Assembly (NCBI GenBank): GCA_963920665.1
Contig: OY987266.1
Span: 11,227,001 to 11,291,000 of the forward strand
DNA length: 64,000 bases
Direction of reading: 5' to 3'
Source of the DNA: Straminergon stramineum
Lineage: Eukaryota; Streptophyta; Bryopsida; Hypnales; Calliergonaceae
Shown: positions 13,791 to 26,116 of the stretch, in pieces
How positions within the stretch are numbered: the stretch's first letter is position 1
Layout: every line of letters starts with the position of its first letter
Made by a program: the position numbers and the translations under genes
Notes under the pieces: model-generated
Database searches by the model: none
Told to the model about the DNA's origin: nothing
Seen by the model: only the letters and a program-made list of their open reading frames with translations

Positions 13791-16188
13791 CACTCTAGGA
13801 GATTTGCTACTTTGCAGCGGAGATGACAAAGCCCCCGGATTTGGACCACACATTTTCAGAATACTCGTCAACGAAACAGAACATTTTCAAAGGTAAGGAT
13901 CGCGCATCCTGGACGTGAATCCACTCATGACAAAAGAACATGAGCTGCTCTTATGTTACTCGACTGAAGTCCCACTGCCTTAGAATCACAATAGGTGCCA
14001 GTGTTATATCAGCTCAGGTGGTCAGCGTAGACATCCGACGTTTCATAGCGCAAACAAAATAAGATGGCAGTCAACAGTGCCACCATTGCTACTTTACATT
14101 ATTATGAAGAGTCAAGGATATTCTTCATGCCGTATGACTCCATCGCTCAACGGTCCATCCAGTCAATTTTTTCTATTTGCCCTAGAGTATGGCTTCAGTA
14201 GAATCCACTTTTTTTACTGGATTTTTCTACTGAACTGCTCTATAGGCCTCCGAATTGATATGCATCAAGTTGGACAAGTGCCTTTCTTCGAGGTGTTTCA
14301 TGATTCTGGCTGTACCATATGTAAATTTCAGGAATCTTCTACAGGATTTCTGTACAGCTAGAGAAAAGCAGAGGAGCTCTTACGATCTCGGAATTGTGAT
14401 AACGGTGAAATTTGTGGCAGTGTGAAGGCTGAAATGGCCTCCTTGCTCGGTCACATCAATTTTTGTGAATCCAGGAGGAGGAAGGGTCAAAAAATTTGTA
14501 TGTTGGCCAACAAATGCATGGCAATGGCAGAGCCTGGATACCACCTTCCTGCATCGAAGGGAAGGAAACGAAATTCTACTCTTGCAACCTGGGGGGTAGC
14601 AGACAACAATCTCAGGCATGAACTTCTCTAACTTCTCCCACGTTTGGGTTGTTACCAATCCACCATGTAATGACCAGGACCTTGCTCCGTGAGGGTATAT
14701 CAGAGCCACCAAGCTTGGCCTGCTTGACCTTCATGTGACGAACAAGAGTGGGATATGCATGTGCAATCTCAAAGTTTCCTTGACAACGGCGGCAAGATAT
14801 GGCAGTTAGTTATTGTGTGTCGGGTTCGGAGACCAAGTAGCCTTCACCATGTACTTCGTTCAGCTCATTCCGGACTCGTTTGGCGAGGTTCACAAGCTCA
14901 GCTATCCCTCATTCGATTGACAGGAAAGTTGATTCTATTGCACAGATGTGACACAAAGAATCCTCTATTGTTAGTCGTCACTCAGGACGTCAAAAATGTC
15001 CTTTCATCTCAGTAAGGAGGGAACTGCCAGTCAATCACGAGTACCAAGTCACTACTATAGTTGGATTGATTCAGTTTTGGATTCGGACCTGCCACATGGG
15101 TTAGTTGTTCGTGACGAAGGTCGTGATGGCTCAGAAAATTGATCTGAAGTAGAGACTACACACAGAAAACACTAGAGTTGCAATGGTTTGGTGAAGTTGC
15201 GAAGGGAAAACGAACGATTTAGGTGTTGAAGGGTGACTAACGTGCAACCAATTTCTAAAGATTGGAAGAGCTTCTCGACTTGGCGGAAGATTCATTTAAT
15301 TTAGGGGTCTTCCTTCTGAAAACCACAACGATCGTTGTCAGCACAACCGTCAATGGCCCTTTTCCAGTAAACTTGCAAAACCGAGGCCACCTAAAATTCA
15401 GTTTTCGAGATTTGAAATTCACTTCAGCCACAATACCAACCACTTATGTCGCCCCCCTTGAAATTGCAACCTGAAATTGTTAGTATTTGCACAATGGTAA
15501 GACTAGGATTCATCAACCCAACAAAGCATAGAGGTACTTCCAACCGTTTTTTAGGGCCACCCCTTATTGCCCCAGCCAAGGGTAAATGTGAAAATTGCCC
15601 TGTATTTTGTGCCTTGTAAATTTTATAGTTCTTCACCTCTCCTAGCTAATTTGGGATTTCTGATCGCAAATATGAAATCAGAATTTGGGTGGCAAATAAA
15701 AAATTGTAGTGCTTTCTCCCAGGGATAAAATATGGGGCAATTAGGGGTCAATCTTCCTTGGCCATTTTTGAGTAGAAAAATTTGGACTTGTTAAACCCCT
15801 GAAATACTTTGGGTGTTTTATGCAAAATTGTACATGTGTTGAAATAAGGGTAAGTGTCCAAATCTCTTATTTCTTTTACAACTTTTAACCATAGGATTTG
15901 GTACCAAACTTGAATGTTTGCTTCTCTATCAATTTTTGAAGTCCAATTCTTTAGCATCTCTAAGATCATCATGTTCAAAGTACGAAAACAAAAAATTTAA
16001 GAAGAAATATTTGTCTTTCACTATATGAGGAATTTGATATTATGTTATAAGATTGAGTTGGGAATGTAAGTAAAAATAGTCAATTTCTTTTTAGAAAATT
16101 TCATGATTGCCTACAAACCAAAATTCCTCACATCATTTACCTCACTTATTAGAATGAAATGAATAACATTTTCCTAGTAGATATGGGT
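13791..16188. other. IFT140 3' flank and unresolved sequence
   Basis: Moderate-GC DNA up to about 15.5 kb, then AT-rich. The first few hundred bases are presumably IFT140 3' UTR. Frames around 14.38-15.0 kb on both strands (for example 110 codons on the minus strand ending 14380) have no motif I recognise and may be a decayed repeat. No gene is called. Confidence 0.35.
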
Positions 16189-16192
16189 TTAA

Positions 16193-16414
16193 CCCTTGAA
16201 CACCAAGTTGGTGACGGTGGAAATCAGCCATCTTGGAACCATGTGACATCATCCACTTTTGAAAAACTATAAATACTCATTGGGAGTCAAACTACTATAA
16301 AAGATCTTCCCTTTCCACCCCTTATTCCGAAGATGAATAGTTGCAATTCTATCCTATACAGGAGAATTTCTTGTCATTCATCGGACAAAAAACATCTACC
16401 GCATCGTTCAAGGG
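16193..16414. mobile_element. 222-bp TTAA-flanked element
   Basis: Bounded by TTAA on both sides (16189-16192 and 16415-16418). The inner ends are the inverted repeats CCCTTGAAC on the left and its complement GTTCAAGGG on the right. Non-coding; the interior carries two TATA-like strings (CTATAAATAC near 16268 and ACTATAAAAG near 16294). The TTAA duplication and CCC termini are those of piggyBac-type elements, but the inverted repeat is only 9 bp. Confidence 0.55.
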
Positions 16415-16959
16415 TTAATCTACAAGAAAATATTTTTTTTATTTTACCTTTTCTAGTTGTTCAAAAGTTAAGGTAAATATAAAAAAACAATATAATACAT
16501 CTCTAACCACAAACTTGTTTTTTTTTGCAAATTGACTTCTTGGGAAGCTAGAAGAAATCCCTAGTCCATCTAAAAGTTTCAAAAAATGTTGTCAAGAATT
16601 GCATTTATGAGAGCCTACCCAAAAATTAAAAAACTAATTTTGGTCATTGAAAGATTTTACAAGTTAAAAATGTTATGCATCCCCCTATATGTGTTAGAGC
16701 TTTGGAGCATTTGTAACACAATAGTTGGAAATTATAAGGTACTTGCAATCAAAGCATATGAGTTATGAGGTGGACACCAACCATTTGTAGGAGCCCAAGT
16801 TGAGTTTATCAGAATTGGAGATCCAACTTGTTTTCTAAATTCCAACTATTGTTTTAAATACCAATGAAGAGAATGCAAACTTGATGCTAAAAGTGCCCTC
16901 AAAATAAGATTTTGACTTTTGGGGACCTATATTCTCTAGAAGAAAAATGTATCCTCTAT

Positions 16960-17890
16960 GACCAATTGAAATGCAACTACAATCCAATGCAACTACCCTA
17001 CAAGTACAATCCTCTGTATTTGCACCAACTTTGATATAGTTACATTGTAGTTGCAAAGTAGTCACAAAATGTAGTTACAATTATAAGAATGTAATAGAAG
17101 AGTTGATGTAAGGTATTTTACATCCAATATTCATCAAAATTGTCAATGTGAACAATTTTACATTTTGTAGAGTCTAGTGTGCTTGCCTACAATTGAATAT
17201 AATCAAAATTTGATAGCAATTCAATTCGAAAGCAACTACAATGCTACTACAATGCAACTAGACTGCAACTACAATTCGACTAGAGTTTGACTAAAAAATG
17301 ACTAGATTTTAACTAGCATGCAACTAGGAAACAACCAAAATGCAACTACTATTAAGTCTTTATTATTTATCTCATATCAATTGTCAAGAATACCATTAGG
17401 TTAAACATATAAGAATTGTAAGTTATAGCATTTTTGTATAATGAATTTTGATAATGAAATTATATTATTTCTACATTTTGTAGAATTCTACAACTTATAG
17501 ATTTCTATAATCTACAAAAATCTATGAATATTTAAGGTTTAAGAAATTTTTGGATTTGGCAATCTAAATAAAAGATAGATCTGAAATTCTGAATCTACAA
17601 ATCTTTGAGATTAAAATTTCAAAATCTACAAATCTAAGAATTACAGATAAGTTGTAAATAAGTCACAAACTAGCCACATACAAATAATTTCCACATAAGC
17701 AACCACGTCAAAAGAGTTCATTGATGAACTTTCAAGTAGGTTGTTAGATGAGAAACAACCTTGAAATTTTTTGTAAGTGCGTTGCAACTAGTGTGACTTG
17801 TCCAGTGCAATTGCAGGTTAATTGTCACCTAGTTGCAAACATCTCATGCAACTACAAAAATAGTTGCAAAGAGTAGTTGTAGAACCCCTC
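16960..17890. repeat. Degenerate GCAACTA repeat zone
   Basis: The heptamer GCAACTA and its complement TAGTTGC recur many times, most densely at 17231-17350, where units of about 10-12 bp such as CAATGCAACTA follow one another with drift. Further clusters lie at 16970-17090 and 17790-17880, partly in opposite orientation. No coding potential. It looks like a decayed short-period satellite or the body of an inverted-repeat element. Confidence 0.6.
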
Positions 17891-18210
17891 ATTTTCTTCT
17901 AGTGATTTTAGGCACAAAATTGAAATATAATATTTTAAATGAGACAAGTTGGAACTCTGACATTCACTCTATGAAGTCCCAAGTCCAATATTTGATATTT
18001 TTTATCCACCCCCTACAACTTAAAGAAGTTGGGATTGGGCCTTCAATTGGGACTTGGGTAGTTGGAACTTGGGACATAGTGTTAAATAGCCCTTAGGCCC
18101 AATTTACACCAATTGAAATAAAAGAACCATAAAATTGAGAAGTTTTCCTATCCAAGCCCCCTCATTTGCCATTGAGAAGTCTCCTTTAGATGTCATGACC
18201 TTTGGATTGG

Positions 18211-18219
18211 TATAAATAG
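18211..18219 (+). promoter_or_regulatory. TATA-box candidate upstream of the ICT1-like gene
   Basis: TATAAATAG in the sense orientation about 570 bp before the ATG at 18789, in a less AT-rich stretch than the surrounding spacer. The implied long leader contains a short upstream frame at 18337-18603. A single motif match only; no transcript evidence. Confidence 0.3.
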
Positions 18220-18788
18220 CCAAGAAGGCATGAAATGGCAAAAAAAATTAAGAATAGCATATCCCTAGAATTTAAGTTAGATCCATCTCATTGAAGTAGG
18301 TCTAACTATAATTCCAGGGATAATATTCTATGATTTTTGCTCTCACAGGAAATAAGCAAGCTGCAGCCCATTGAACCATTTCTCAATTTTTCAAGGACTT
18401 CTCGGTTTCAGCCAATCAGAACCTTCAAAAAAATTGGCCCCCTCACCTCTGGATTTGGGCCTCAGTCTAGTGAAGACAGTTCTTTTCACTTCGGCTCCTC
18501 TCCTCTCTGGTTCTCTACGTGTGGTCGCAAGAGCTTTCTTTCGTCTTTGAACGAAGCAAATTTAGGTCTGCTCGTGGTCGAAAATTTGTGTAGTCGAAGA
18601 TAGATTGTATAGTATTTCCGAGTGCAGCTGCGAACCCATGATTTGGATTCTGATGTCCGTGGCCAAAGAATGGCGCATGGCAAGACACTCCTACAGTGGA
18701 GGCCTAGATGTACATTCTAATTCACGAAACTGATTGAACCTTGTTCAGAGTGAAGCGGTGTTTTGGAGGAATTTTGCGGGCTCTGGCG

Positions 18789-19496
18789 ATGGCTGTGGCG
18801 ATAACGAGAGCCATGGCTATGGCCATGGCGACCTTGGCAGCCCCGTTGGTTTCCTCTTCTGTGTCTTCGTCCTCTCCTCAGACGTGTTCCAAGCTGCGAA
18901 TTGTGGCCGCAATGTCTCCGTGGTCTCTGCTACGAAGTTCCGGGGGTGTTTCGAAGTGGCGGTGTATGAGTTCCGGGAAGGAGGAGGATTACAGCCCACG
19001 CGTGCCCGCGCGGCTGGCGCAGAAGCAGCAAGCTTTGGATGCGTTGCCGGAGTACGAAGACTTGGACAAACCTGTTCCGAAGGTCGAATTAGATCACGTG
19101 ACGGTGAGCTTCGCACGGAGCGGAGGAGCTGGCGGGCAGAATGTGAACAAAGTAAACACGAAAGTAGACATGAGGTTTAACGTGATGAGGGCGGAGTGGC
19201 TGCCGATGAGGATTCGGGAGAAATTGCTGGTGACCGAGAAGAATCGAGTGAACAGCGACGGGGAGCTCGTGATCTCGTCCACGCGGACGAGGACGCAGAA
19301 AGGGAACATTCAGGATGCGTTGAGCAAGCTCCAGGAATTGATCGATGCTGCGGCGTATGTACCGCCCCCACCTTCGGAAGAGAAACTCAAGCGGATCAAG
19401 AAATTAGCGAAGATAGATAATGAGAGGCGGTTGTTGGATAAGAAGAAGGCAGGGTCCAAGAAGACTGAAAGGCGCAACAAAGGCAGCTGGGATTGA
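18789..19496 (+). CDS. Mitochondrial peptidyl-tRNA hydrolase, ICT1/class-I release-factor type
   Basis: Intronless gene for a 235-residue codon-independent release factor of the ICT1/YaeJ type, which hydrolyses peptidyl-tRNA on stalled mitochondrial ribosomes and in animals is an integral large-subunit protein. The catalytic loop SGGAGGQNVNKVNTKVD carries the invariant GGQ (residues 115-117), preceded by VTVSFARS, and the lysine/arginine-rich C-terminal tail (KKKAGSKKTERRNKGSWD) is the ribosome-binding extension of this family. The first 65 residues are rich in Ala, Ser, Arg and Met with few acids, fitting a mitochondrial (or dual) presequence. The ATG at 18789 is the first in frame; the frame is open further upstream to 18741 but without an ATG. 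It converges on the ZUFSP gene. Confidence 0.9.
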   Translation: MAVAITRAMAMAMATLAAPLVSSSVSSSSPQTCSKLRIVAAMSPWSLLRSSGGVSKWRCMSSGKEEDYSPRVPARLAQKQQALDALPEYEDLDKPVPKVELDHVTVSFARSGGAGGQNVNKVNTKVDMRFNVMRAEWLPMRIREKLLVTEKNRVNSDGELVISSTRTRTQKGNIQDALSKLQELIDAAAYVPPPPSEEKLKRIKKLAKIDNERRLLDKKKAGSKKTERRNKGSWD

Positions 19497-20981
19497 CTCC
19501 CACAAGTTTTCCCATCAATGTACGATTTTAGCTGTTCTCCGTGCTTTCATGGGACTTCATTCTTTGAAAACAACATATTTTAATGCCCAACAGAAGACTC
19601 CGGCAAAGATTTCAGTTAGGGTTGCAGTTTTACTAGGGCCACGAATTGACTCCGGAGATGTAAGATTTGCAAAATATTACATTTCAATTGAAACAGTACA
19701 AGTAACCACAGAAACCGAAGTGTTGGCTCTGTAGGTGTTACCCTCTGCGGTTTGCACGAGACCTAGTGTACTGTGTAAAGAATGTTTCTGCAATATCAAA
19801 AAAATGGCAGCTATATCACGGAACTTGCGTTCGTGTACCTCTTAACTCATTACACAATTTGATGGTCATGAGATGCTCTCTACATTACAGCTAGATGGTT
19901 TCCCAAAATTCTCATCACACAAGGAATGTTACAATTTCGCTTTACAAAATTGTTACTACGCTATCGGTTGCAATGATGCAAATGGCGTAGATTGCTACCG
20001 CAGGACATGAGATCATATTTGTAAAACATGCTTCATAGTTCCCAATGCCCTTCATGCTGGACTGCATCGCCTAAGTGTTGATCATCCTTAAGCTAACCTG
20101 CAAGTTGGAAATGGACGACGCAATTCAGTCATCAGTCCAACGCGTTGATAGCAATGGAAGAAGAAGTCTCACTCGTTCCACTCACAATGGAGAGGCCTCT
20201 CTGTTTTGAAATCTTGGCATACCATGTCATTGGCAGCAGGGCTTAACCTTCATGTGTTTACACAAGGCTGCTCGTGTGAATGCCAGGCAATCAAAACAAT
20301 TAGAGAAGGAAAGCTTGAGGATAAAATTCGGGTTGAGGTTGTAAAATTTCAATCTCCAACCGCAGCTATTTATCAAAAGATTCCAAGACTCGTGTTTAGC
20401 ACCACCATAAGCAATTTTCTCAAGAAGATTATATGGCTCTAATGTGCTTCCGTGGTAGATTGGCAGCTTGCCATCCCCATGGAAGCTCGCATTCCCAACT
20501 CCACAGCTCATCATAAACCTTCCTTCAGCTGTTCAAGTTGATTGATTCTTGGCACTATCCAGCGAACTCATATCACCCTCCCTAATAAGTCCAGAAGTGG
20601 CCAGGACAGTCGATGTTACCTTGAATCTGCTGCACCATAATTTCGCAGCTGCGTCAGTTGAATGTGCAAGGCGATGGCTGTTCAAAAATTGGATGGAAGT
20701 CGGTAATCGCTGAGAAGAGTGTACTCAGCTGCCCCCCTTCGCTGATGCCAGTGACCAATTCACCAGGATGTGAATCAACAGGGGGTCATATTTACTCCCC
20801 CAACAGTTCATCATTCTCTACAAATTTTAGGATTTGGGGCTCAAACCAGGCATAGGACATTTGAATCCCATTCATCAAACATGCTTGATGAATTCTCAAA
20901 TTCTCAAGCCATTGTGCATTAGGCTCTTGAATCCCATTCATCGAGGATATGGAAATGGTGAGGAGAAAAACTAGGACTCCC
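19497..20981. other. Convergent 3' flanks, no gene recognised
   Basis: Sequence between the stops of two convergent genes. Frames of 65-104 codons (for example 20227-20514 minus, 19420-19734 plus) show no recognisable domain. The first and last few hundred bases should be 3' UTRs. Confidence 0.5.
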
Positions 20982-22703
20982 CTAATAGGTGTAGTGCACA
21001 CTGCTGAGGACTTTGAGGGATTCGTATTCCTCCCCAGTGGCGAGCCCGGGATCCACATAGCAAAGCTGGTACTCAGCATGTTTTAGGGTTTGAAGCCCTC
21101 GCTTGAGCAACCTCTGCCACCCACTTTTCTCCCGCAAAGTCCTCACGATGTCTCCCGTCTTCTGCGACGGATCCAGCACGAGCAAATACACCTCCTCCGC
21201 CTGTCCTCCCGCGCGTCGCCGTTTCTCAATCCCCACGATAGTTCTGGAGTGTCCCCGGTGTTGGAAGTAGAGTGGCGAGCGCTTGGAGAGCAAAACCGGT
21301 TGCCGCAGACGATCAAACGCCGTGGTCGCGGCGGAGCTTGTCCGATTCTGCCGCTCCATGAAATAGTTCCACACCCAATCCACAATGTGTTGGTGCCTGT
21401 TGTTGGCTTCCGCAGTGGAAGTCTCGTCTCCTCGCCCCCCTCGTGATGAGCCCTCCGCGGTGGCGGACTCGCAATCCACCCCCTCGTAGCCTTCTGCGAC
21501 GTCGCGCTCGTGTTTGTTTGAGCTGTTGCGCATCTTCTCCATGCACGCCACACAGAGGTCGGCGGTGTGACGAAGGTCGGCGTGGCGGTAACGCACCCCC
21601 TGGATGGGAAACTCCCCACAACCCGTGCATTCGGAGAACCCGGCATCTTGGGAGTCGCTCCCGACTGGCGATTGGTGTCTTGAGGTGGATCTCGACCTTG
21701 ACGCGGATCGTGACCTGGATCCCGAGCTTGAATCGCCGCTGCCATGCGCTGTGGGTGACGAAGATTTCCAGGTGAGGCTGCTGCGCGTGGGTTGCGCATT
21801 CGCGCCCTGCGCTTCGCCGCGAGAGCTCTCCACCTTTCCAGGGCCGAAAGATTGAAAATCAACAATTCTCGCGCGCATGCCGAAGGATCGCAACAAGGCC
21901 GCGCACTCGGTGGTGCCGATCCACTTGTGCGTGCCCACGATTTCCCAATTGAAGTAATCCGCGCCTGGCGTGTCGAAGCCGTTGCGCCACGCCACTTCCA
22001 CCCATCTCTGAAGTGACAGAATGTCGGGCACGAATCCGCAACCCCCGAACAAGACGTCGCGCGCGTCCTGGTTCGTCATCAGGAGGTGCGAAGCCAGCAT
22101 TTGAATGTTGCGCCACCCGCATCCCCACCCGAGATCTTCTCTATGGCGACTCTCGTAATGCTCCACCCACCCCGAGAGCGCAATGGTGGAGAATCCCACC
22201 CGCTGATCAGCTTCCAAGCAACGTTGCAAGAGGTGCATGAGCCCCTCGCGCACGGGCACCGTCGTCGTCTCCTTCGTTTGCCCGGCCCTGAGCGAGCGCA
22301 CAATCTCCTCTAAAGGTCGTTTTCGCAGCATCTTGCTCATCTTGCCGTATTCGCCCTCGCCATAGGAGTTTCCCCGCGGGCGTTTGCTCACGCCCTTGTC
22401 GAAGAAGGCGCGCGTGTCGTTGCCTGAGACTTCCTCCAAGGCGAGCTTGTGTTGGAGACAATGTGATTCCCACTCGTGGATAGGAACCTCTTGGTTGCAG
22501 CCTCGGTCGCAGGAAACAAAGTACTGAGAATTCTCCAGCTTCTTGTCACCGGAGGAGGAGCTCGCGACCTTCTGCGCAAAGCTGCGGTCGTTGGCGATGT
22601 CTTCGGCGTCAAGGTGAGAGTTCACATGGCTGTCGAGGAGGACTACGGAGACGGTGCGATGACAAAGGGGACACTTATCCTTCTTCTTCGGCAGCTCTTC
22701 CAT
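20982..22703 (-). CDS. ZUFSP/ZUP1-type peptidase C78 with ZZ-like insert
   Basis: Intronless, 573 residues. Members of this C78 family (human ZUP1/ZUFSP) are cysteine deubiquitinases that cleave Lys63-linked ubiquitin chains and act in genome maintenance; relatives process UFM1. Two N-terminal C2H2-like fingers are visible (C11, C14, H26, H30; C65, C69, H81, H85). The peptidase core begins near residue 170: catalytic Cys195 in GWGCGWRN, His485 in YFQHRGHSRTIVGIE and Asp511 in LVLDPS. Between Cys and His lies an insert of about 180 residues, with a Ser/Arg-repeat stretch (about 322-345) and a ZZ-finger-like module (357-398). The start is the first ATG, at 22703; the frame runs 18 codons further upstream without an ATG. 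GC content is much higher than in the flanks. Confidence 0.88.
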   Translation of the reverse strand: MEELPKKKDKCPLCHRTVSVVLLDSHVNSHLDAEDIANDRSFAQKVASSSSGDKKLENSQYFVSCDRGCNQEVPIHEWESHCLQHKLALEEVSGNDTRAFFDKGVSKRPRGNSYGEGEYGKMSKMLRKRPLEEIVRSLRAGQTKETTTVPVREGLMHLLQRCLEADQRVGFSTIALSGWVEHYESRHREDLGWGCGWRNIQMLASHLLMTNQDARDVLFGGCGFVPDILSLQRWVEVAWRNGFDTPGADYFNWEIVGTHKWIGTTECAALLRSFGMRARIVDFQSFGPGKVESSRGEAQGANAQPTRSSLTWKSSSPTAHGSGDSSSGSRSRSASRSRSTSRHQSPVGSDSQDAGFSECTGCGEFPIQGVRYRHADLRHTADLCVACMEKMRNSSNKHERDVAEGYEGVDCESATAEGSSRGGRGDETSTAEANNRHQHIVDWVWNYFMERQNRTSSAATTAFDRLRQPVLLSKRSPLYFQHRGHSRTIVGIEKRRRAGGQAEEVYLLVLDPSQKTGDIVRTLREKSGWQRLLKRGLQTLKHAEYQLCYVDPGLATGEEYESLKVLSSVHYTY

Positions 22704-25091
22704 GGTGCAAATCCCGCGGCGCCAGCTGCTGCTTAACCCCTTGCCAAGCAAAACCACTGCGCATTCTTCGCAATCGCTTCCTCCCAGCTGTACATTCGTG
22801 AATGAAAACCAGATTCGCCTCCTTCACGACTAACCTCGATCGCCTTCGAATTCCTCTGTCCAAATTGACAACGACACCTATTAGCCTCAGGAAATCGCCT
22901 CTCCGCTCATCATTGAAACAAAATTGAGCAACTCACAAACAACTGATTGCTCTCCCGTCTAATTGACCCACACTCCATAGAACCTCCCAGAACCTCTCTA
23001 AACCTATAATCGGAGCTGCACGTCCACCCGCGTGGCCCAAATCACAGCATTCCAAAATACCAAACAAAATGCAAGGGCGATGCAACCAAAGAAATCGAGA
23101 GAATGCACGGCGCCTACAGTGGTGATCGATCTCACAGAGAAGAAACGATCAGACCCACATTGAAAACCACGAGCTTTAATAGCACAAGCGCATCGCCTGT
23201 GAGCCTCCCACAAGGCATGGATGCGAAGACATTGGCACCTGAATCAACCCTAAACCATCACTCACCTCGATCACCAGCACACAAGTCACTCAAAGCTCAT
23301 ATTCTACTCCCCAAACTGCTGCTCGTCGTCACCGTGCACGAGAAAGATGCAAACAATGAGAGACGCAGAAATGACAAGCTCCACAACGACAGGTGAAGTA
23401 ATAAGAGAGAATCGAACTTACAGCAGCGATCACGGCCAGATGCCGATGCCTGGAAAACGAGAACAAGTGAGCTCCTAGATCGACATTTGCTGCATTGCGA
23501 CTGACGCGTTTCCTTCGCTGGCGCAGCAATCTAACGAACGAGCTCCACTGGTGTCGTCCGAGGTGCGATAAGCTCCGGGTGGGTTAGAAGGTTCCGAGCT
23601 TCTTCTTCTCATAAGCCCCACTTCCCGGCTGTTTACGGGGCTGCAACCGACACTTCGGGCCCCTTGGCATGACATCATGATTGGGAAGAGTTGGCTAAAA
23701 GGCAATTCTCGCGCTCAGGGCGAGAGGGAGGCACGATAGTGAAAGCGACACCCTGCGGGTCGGGTGTCGAAATGCAACCAAGTGTAGGCGAAAGGGGGTG
23801 ACGCTTCAGCCCAGTATGCCCCGTCACCTGCCACGCGGTGACAATTAGAACACATGCCAGGATAACAGGGCTCATGTGTTGGGTGACGTGGCAGGGAGAG
23901 GGTTCGTAGTCTAGTATTCCTGAGAATCCTGTCAGTTGTTTGACCTTGCGTCCTGTGGCGGGTTCAAATGTTCAACTATCAAGCCCTAGGCCTAACTGTA
24001 GTCCAAATGGGGAAGTTTTTTCCAAAACCAGTCAGCACAAAAATATTATATCCCTTTTTAAATGACTTCACGTTAGAAACATACAAGGCGCCATTTCGTG
24101 AACATGACCCTTCAAAAATGGCTATTATTGCTTCGACGATATGTACAGTGAGATGAGGATTACCGTTACAACAAGTCTTTAAACCAACTGAACTGAAACC
24201 AGTGGGCGATGCGGCGGTTTCATCAGAGGGTCTTCCAAAGTTTTGAGACGGTCACCGAACAAATATTATCCTATTTGTATTTGCAATCAACAGTACTGTA
24301 GTGATTTACGGAAGATTAGTCCACATGTTCTGTGGAAAGAGACAGTAGAATACGAGTGAACTAGCCCGCAAGGACTAGTACGTGTCAAGAAACTCCACGT
24401 CCCCGAGGGTCAAGGTAACCTGAGAACGTCTCGGCTACAACTCCAGTACAGGAATTGCAATTTCTTGATCTGAGTCACCGTAACAGTCATCCCGGGTTTG
24501 AGTGCTGAACTCTACAACAATGGGGCGTGCTGCCAGAAACACTGAACAGAAGCTCTAGATCGGAAAATAGGAACAGATGGGAAAGCTCAGTCTTGTCGAG
24601 TAGCAAACACAGGGAAGAATAGTTTAATCAAGAGGAGTTCAAGAGGGCATGAATAATGCCAATGTCATAGCTCACCCAGCTACAGAAGAGATATGGGGTC
24701 TCTAGCAACAAGATCCCATTGCGGGCACAACTCGCTCATACAGTAATCATTCACTGTGAAATGCTGTTATTGAAGTTTCAGCAAGATTTTATTGAAATTT
24801 TAGTTCACACATCAGGCATTGGAACGGCAGAAAAGAACGAAACTAATGGATAAGAAGATGTGTATCGCCCGAGAGCAGCTGGCAATGGCGTAACAGCGGG
24901 ACTCATAACTGCGCTTATAAAGCCCAACAGTTGAATAGCCTTCCCTTTGTCACTACATATTTTTGTGTTCCTTTCTTGAAGAGAAATTCTTTGCCTTGCC
25001 GAAGCCTAATGAGAACTTCGTGGCCAGAGAATCAGCCTGAAAGTCATGACCTGGCTCTGCTGTGAATTTGGAATTGAGTGACATCTTCTGC
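22704..25091. other. ZUFSP upstream region and mtACP 3' flank
   Basis: A GC-richer region at 22.7-23.9 kb, presumably the promoter and leader of the minus-strand ZUFSP gene, grading into ordinary spacer. Short frames exist on both strands (for example 23103-23396) without recognisable products. Sequence just below 25092 is probably the 3' UTR of the ACP gene. Confidence 0.4.
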
Positions 25092-26116
25092 CTACTTGGC
25101 TCGTGGGTGAGATGCAACGAAGTCAATTGCATCAGAAGCCGATCTGATCTTATCAGCATCCGCATCAGGAATCTCCAACGCGAATTCCTCTTCAAGTGCC
25201 ATGACAACTTCCACTTCATCTAAGCTGTCCAGGCCCATTTCCTTGAACGTAGCTGTCTCCGACACCTGGGCAAACGACACAATGACTTCAGAGGATAGAG
25301 CGACAACGAGGACGAATTCAAGTCACAATTGTTATCAAATCGTTTCCGTTCACAAACCATAACAGGCAACACGATGCAAAAATAGGCATGCTCTTCCCGC
25401 GATCATGCACATGATCCCGTGGACCTAGATGGTTCACAAAGTTTCATAGAAAGAGAGCTACAGCAGGAATCTGACAACTGACTGCTACAGAAATTACTCT
25501 TCAGCAAATTTTGAAGAGTAACTATAACATACAATCTAGAAATACACGTCAAGACTGCATTCTCACAAAATGGGGGCAAAAAAGTACACTGCATGAAAAT
25601 AATTCTTGAATATCAAAGCATCAGCCCAACTGGTCTGCACGCATTGGCAGAAACCTTCCACTGAAGTCTCCCGGACCAAGACACTTTTTATCGTCCTACT
25701 CGGTATTGCACAGAACCCTAAAATCTCAACCATCGGACAACCTATTCCCATTTCCACATGACCTCACCAAGACCTAAAACCTTACGACAGCGCAATAGAT
25801 CCAGAAATTTTGTTATCATAACACCGCGGTACAGAAAAACTCGCTCAAGAAACTTCATTCCACCATCCACGCCGGAAATTTGAAAAAAAAACATGTCGCA
25901 TACCTTCGAAGCATCCACTTTTTGGCTGGACTTCACAACCGAGAGCACACGATCAGTGACGTCGCGTCGATCCAAGTACGTCCCGTGCGCGTGGGCTTCC
26001 TCCGACATCTTCCTGACATTGCCATTCCCTAATCCGCAAGTGGCGACCACCGGCACGCGCAAGTGGTTCAATAGAGACGCCTGCAGCGCCCGCAGCGACG
26101 GCCTAACAGCTTGCAT
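25092..26116 (-). CDS. Mitochondrial acyl carrier protein
   Basis: Two exons on the minus strand: 26116-25904 (71 codons) and 25265-25092, joined in phase 0 at AAG/GTATGC and CCCAG/GTG, giving 128 residues. ACP carries the growing chain in mitochondrial type-II fatty-acid synthesis (lipoate precursor) and is also a subunit of respiratory complex I in many eukaryotes. The phosphopantetheine attachment motif is [18 protein letters not shown] with Ser85, and the C-terminus [17 protein letters not shown] is typical of plant mtACP. Residues 1-40 form a basic, acid-free presequence. The intron-extended frame starting at 25280 is not the true exon start, because the acceptor at 25266 restores the conserved KVDASK-V junction. 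Confidence 0.92.

Noticed and set aside
21090..22736. Many long frames on the plus strand and in other minus frames over the ZUFSP gene
   Set aside because: They are shadows of a GC-rich coding region and contain no domain; the minus frame carries all catalytic residues.
22733..22741. TTAACCCC as an end of a TTAA element
   Set aside because: Lies in the ZUFSP leader, with no inverted partner nearby; chance match.
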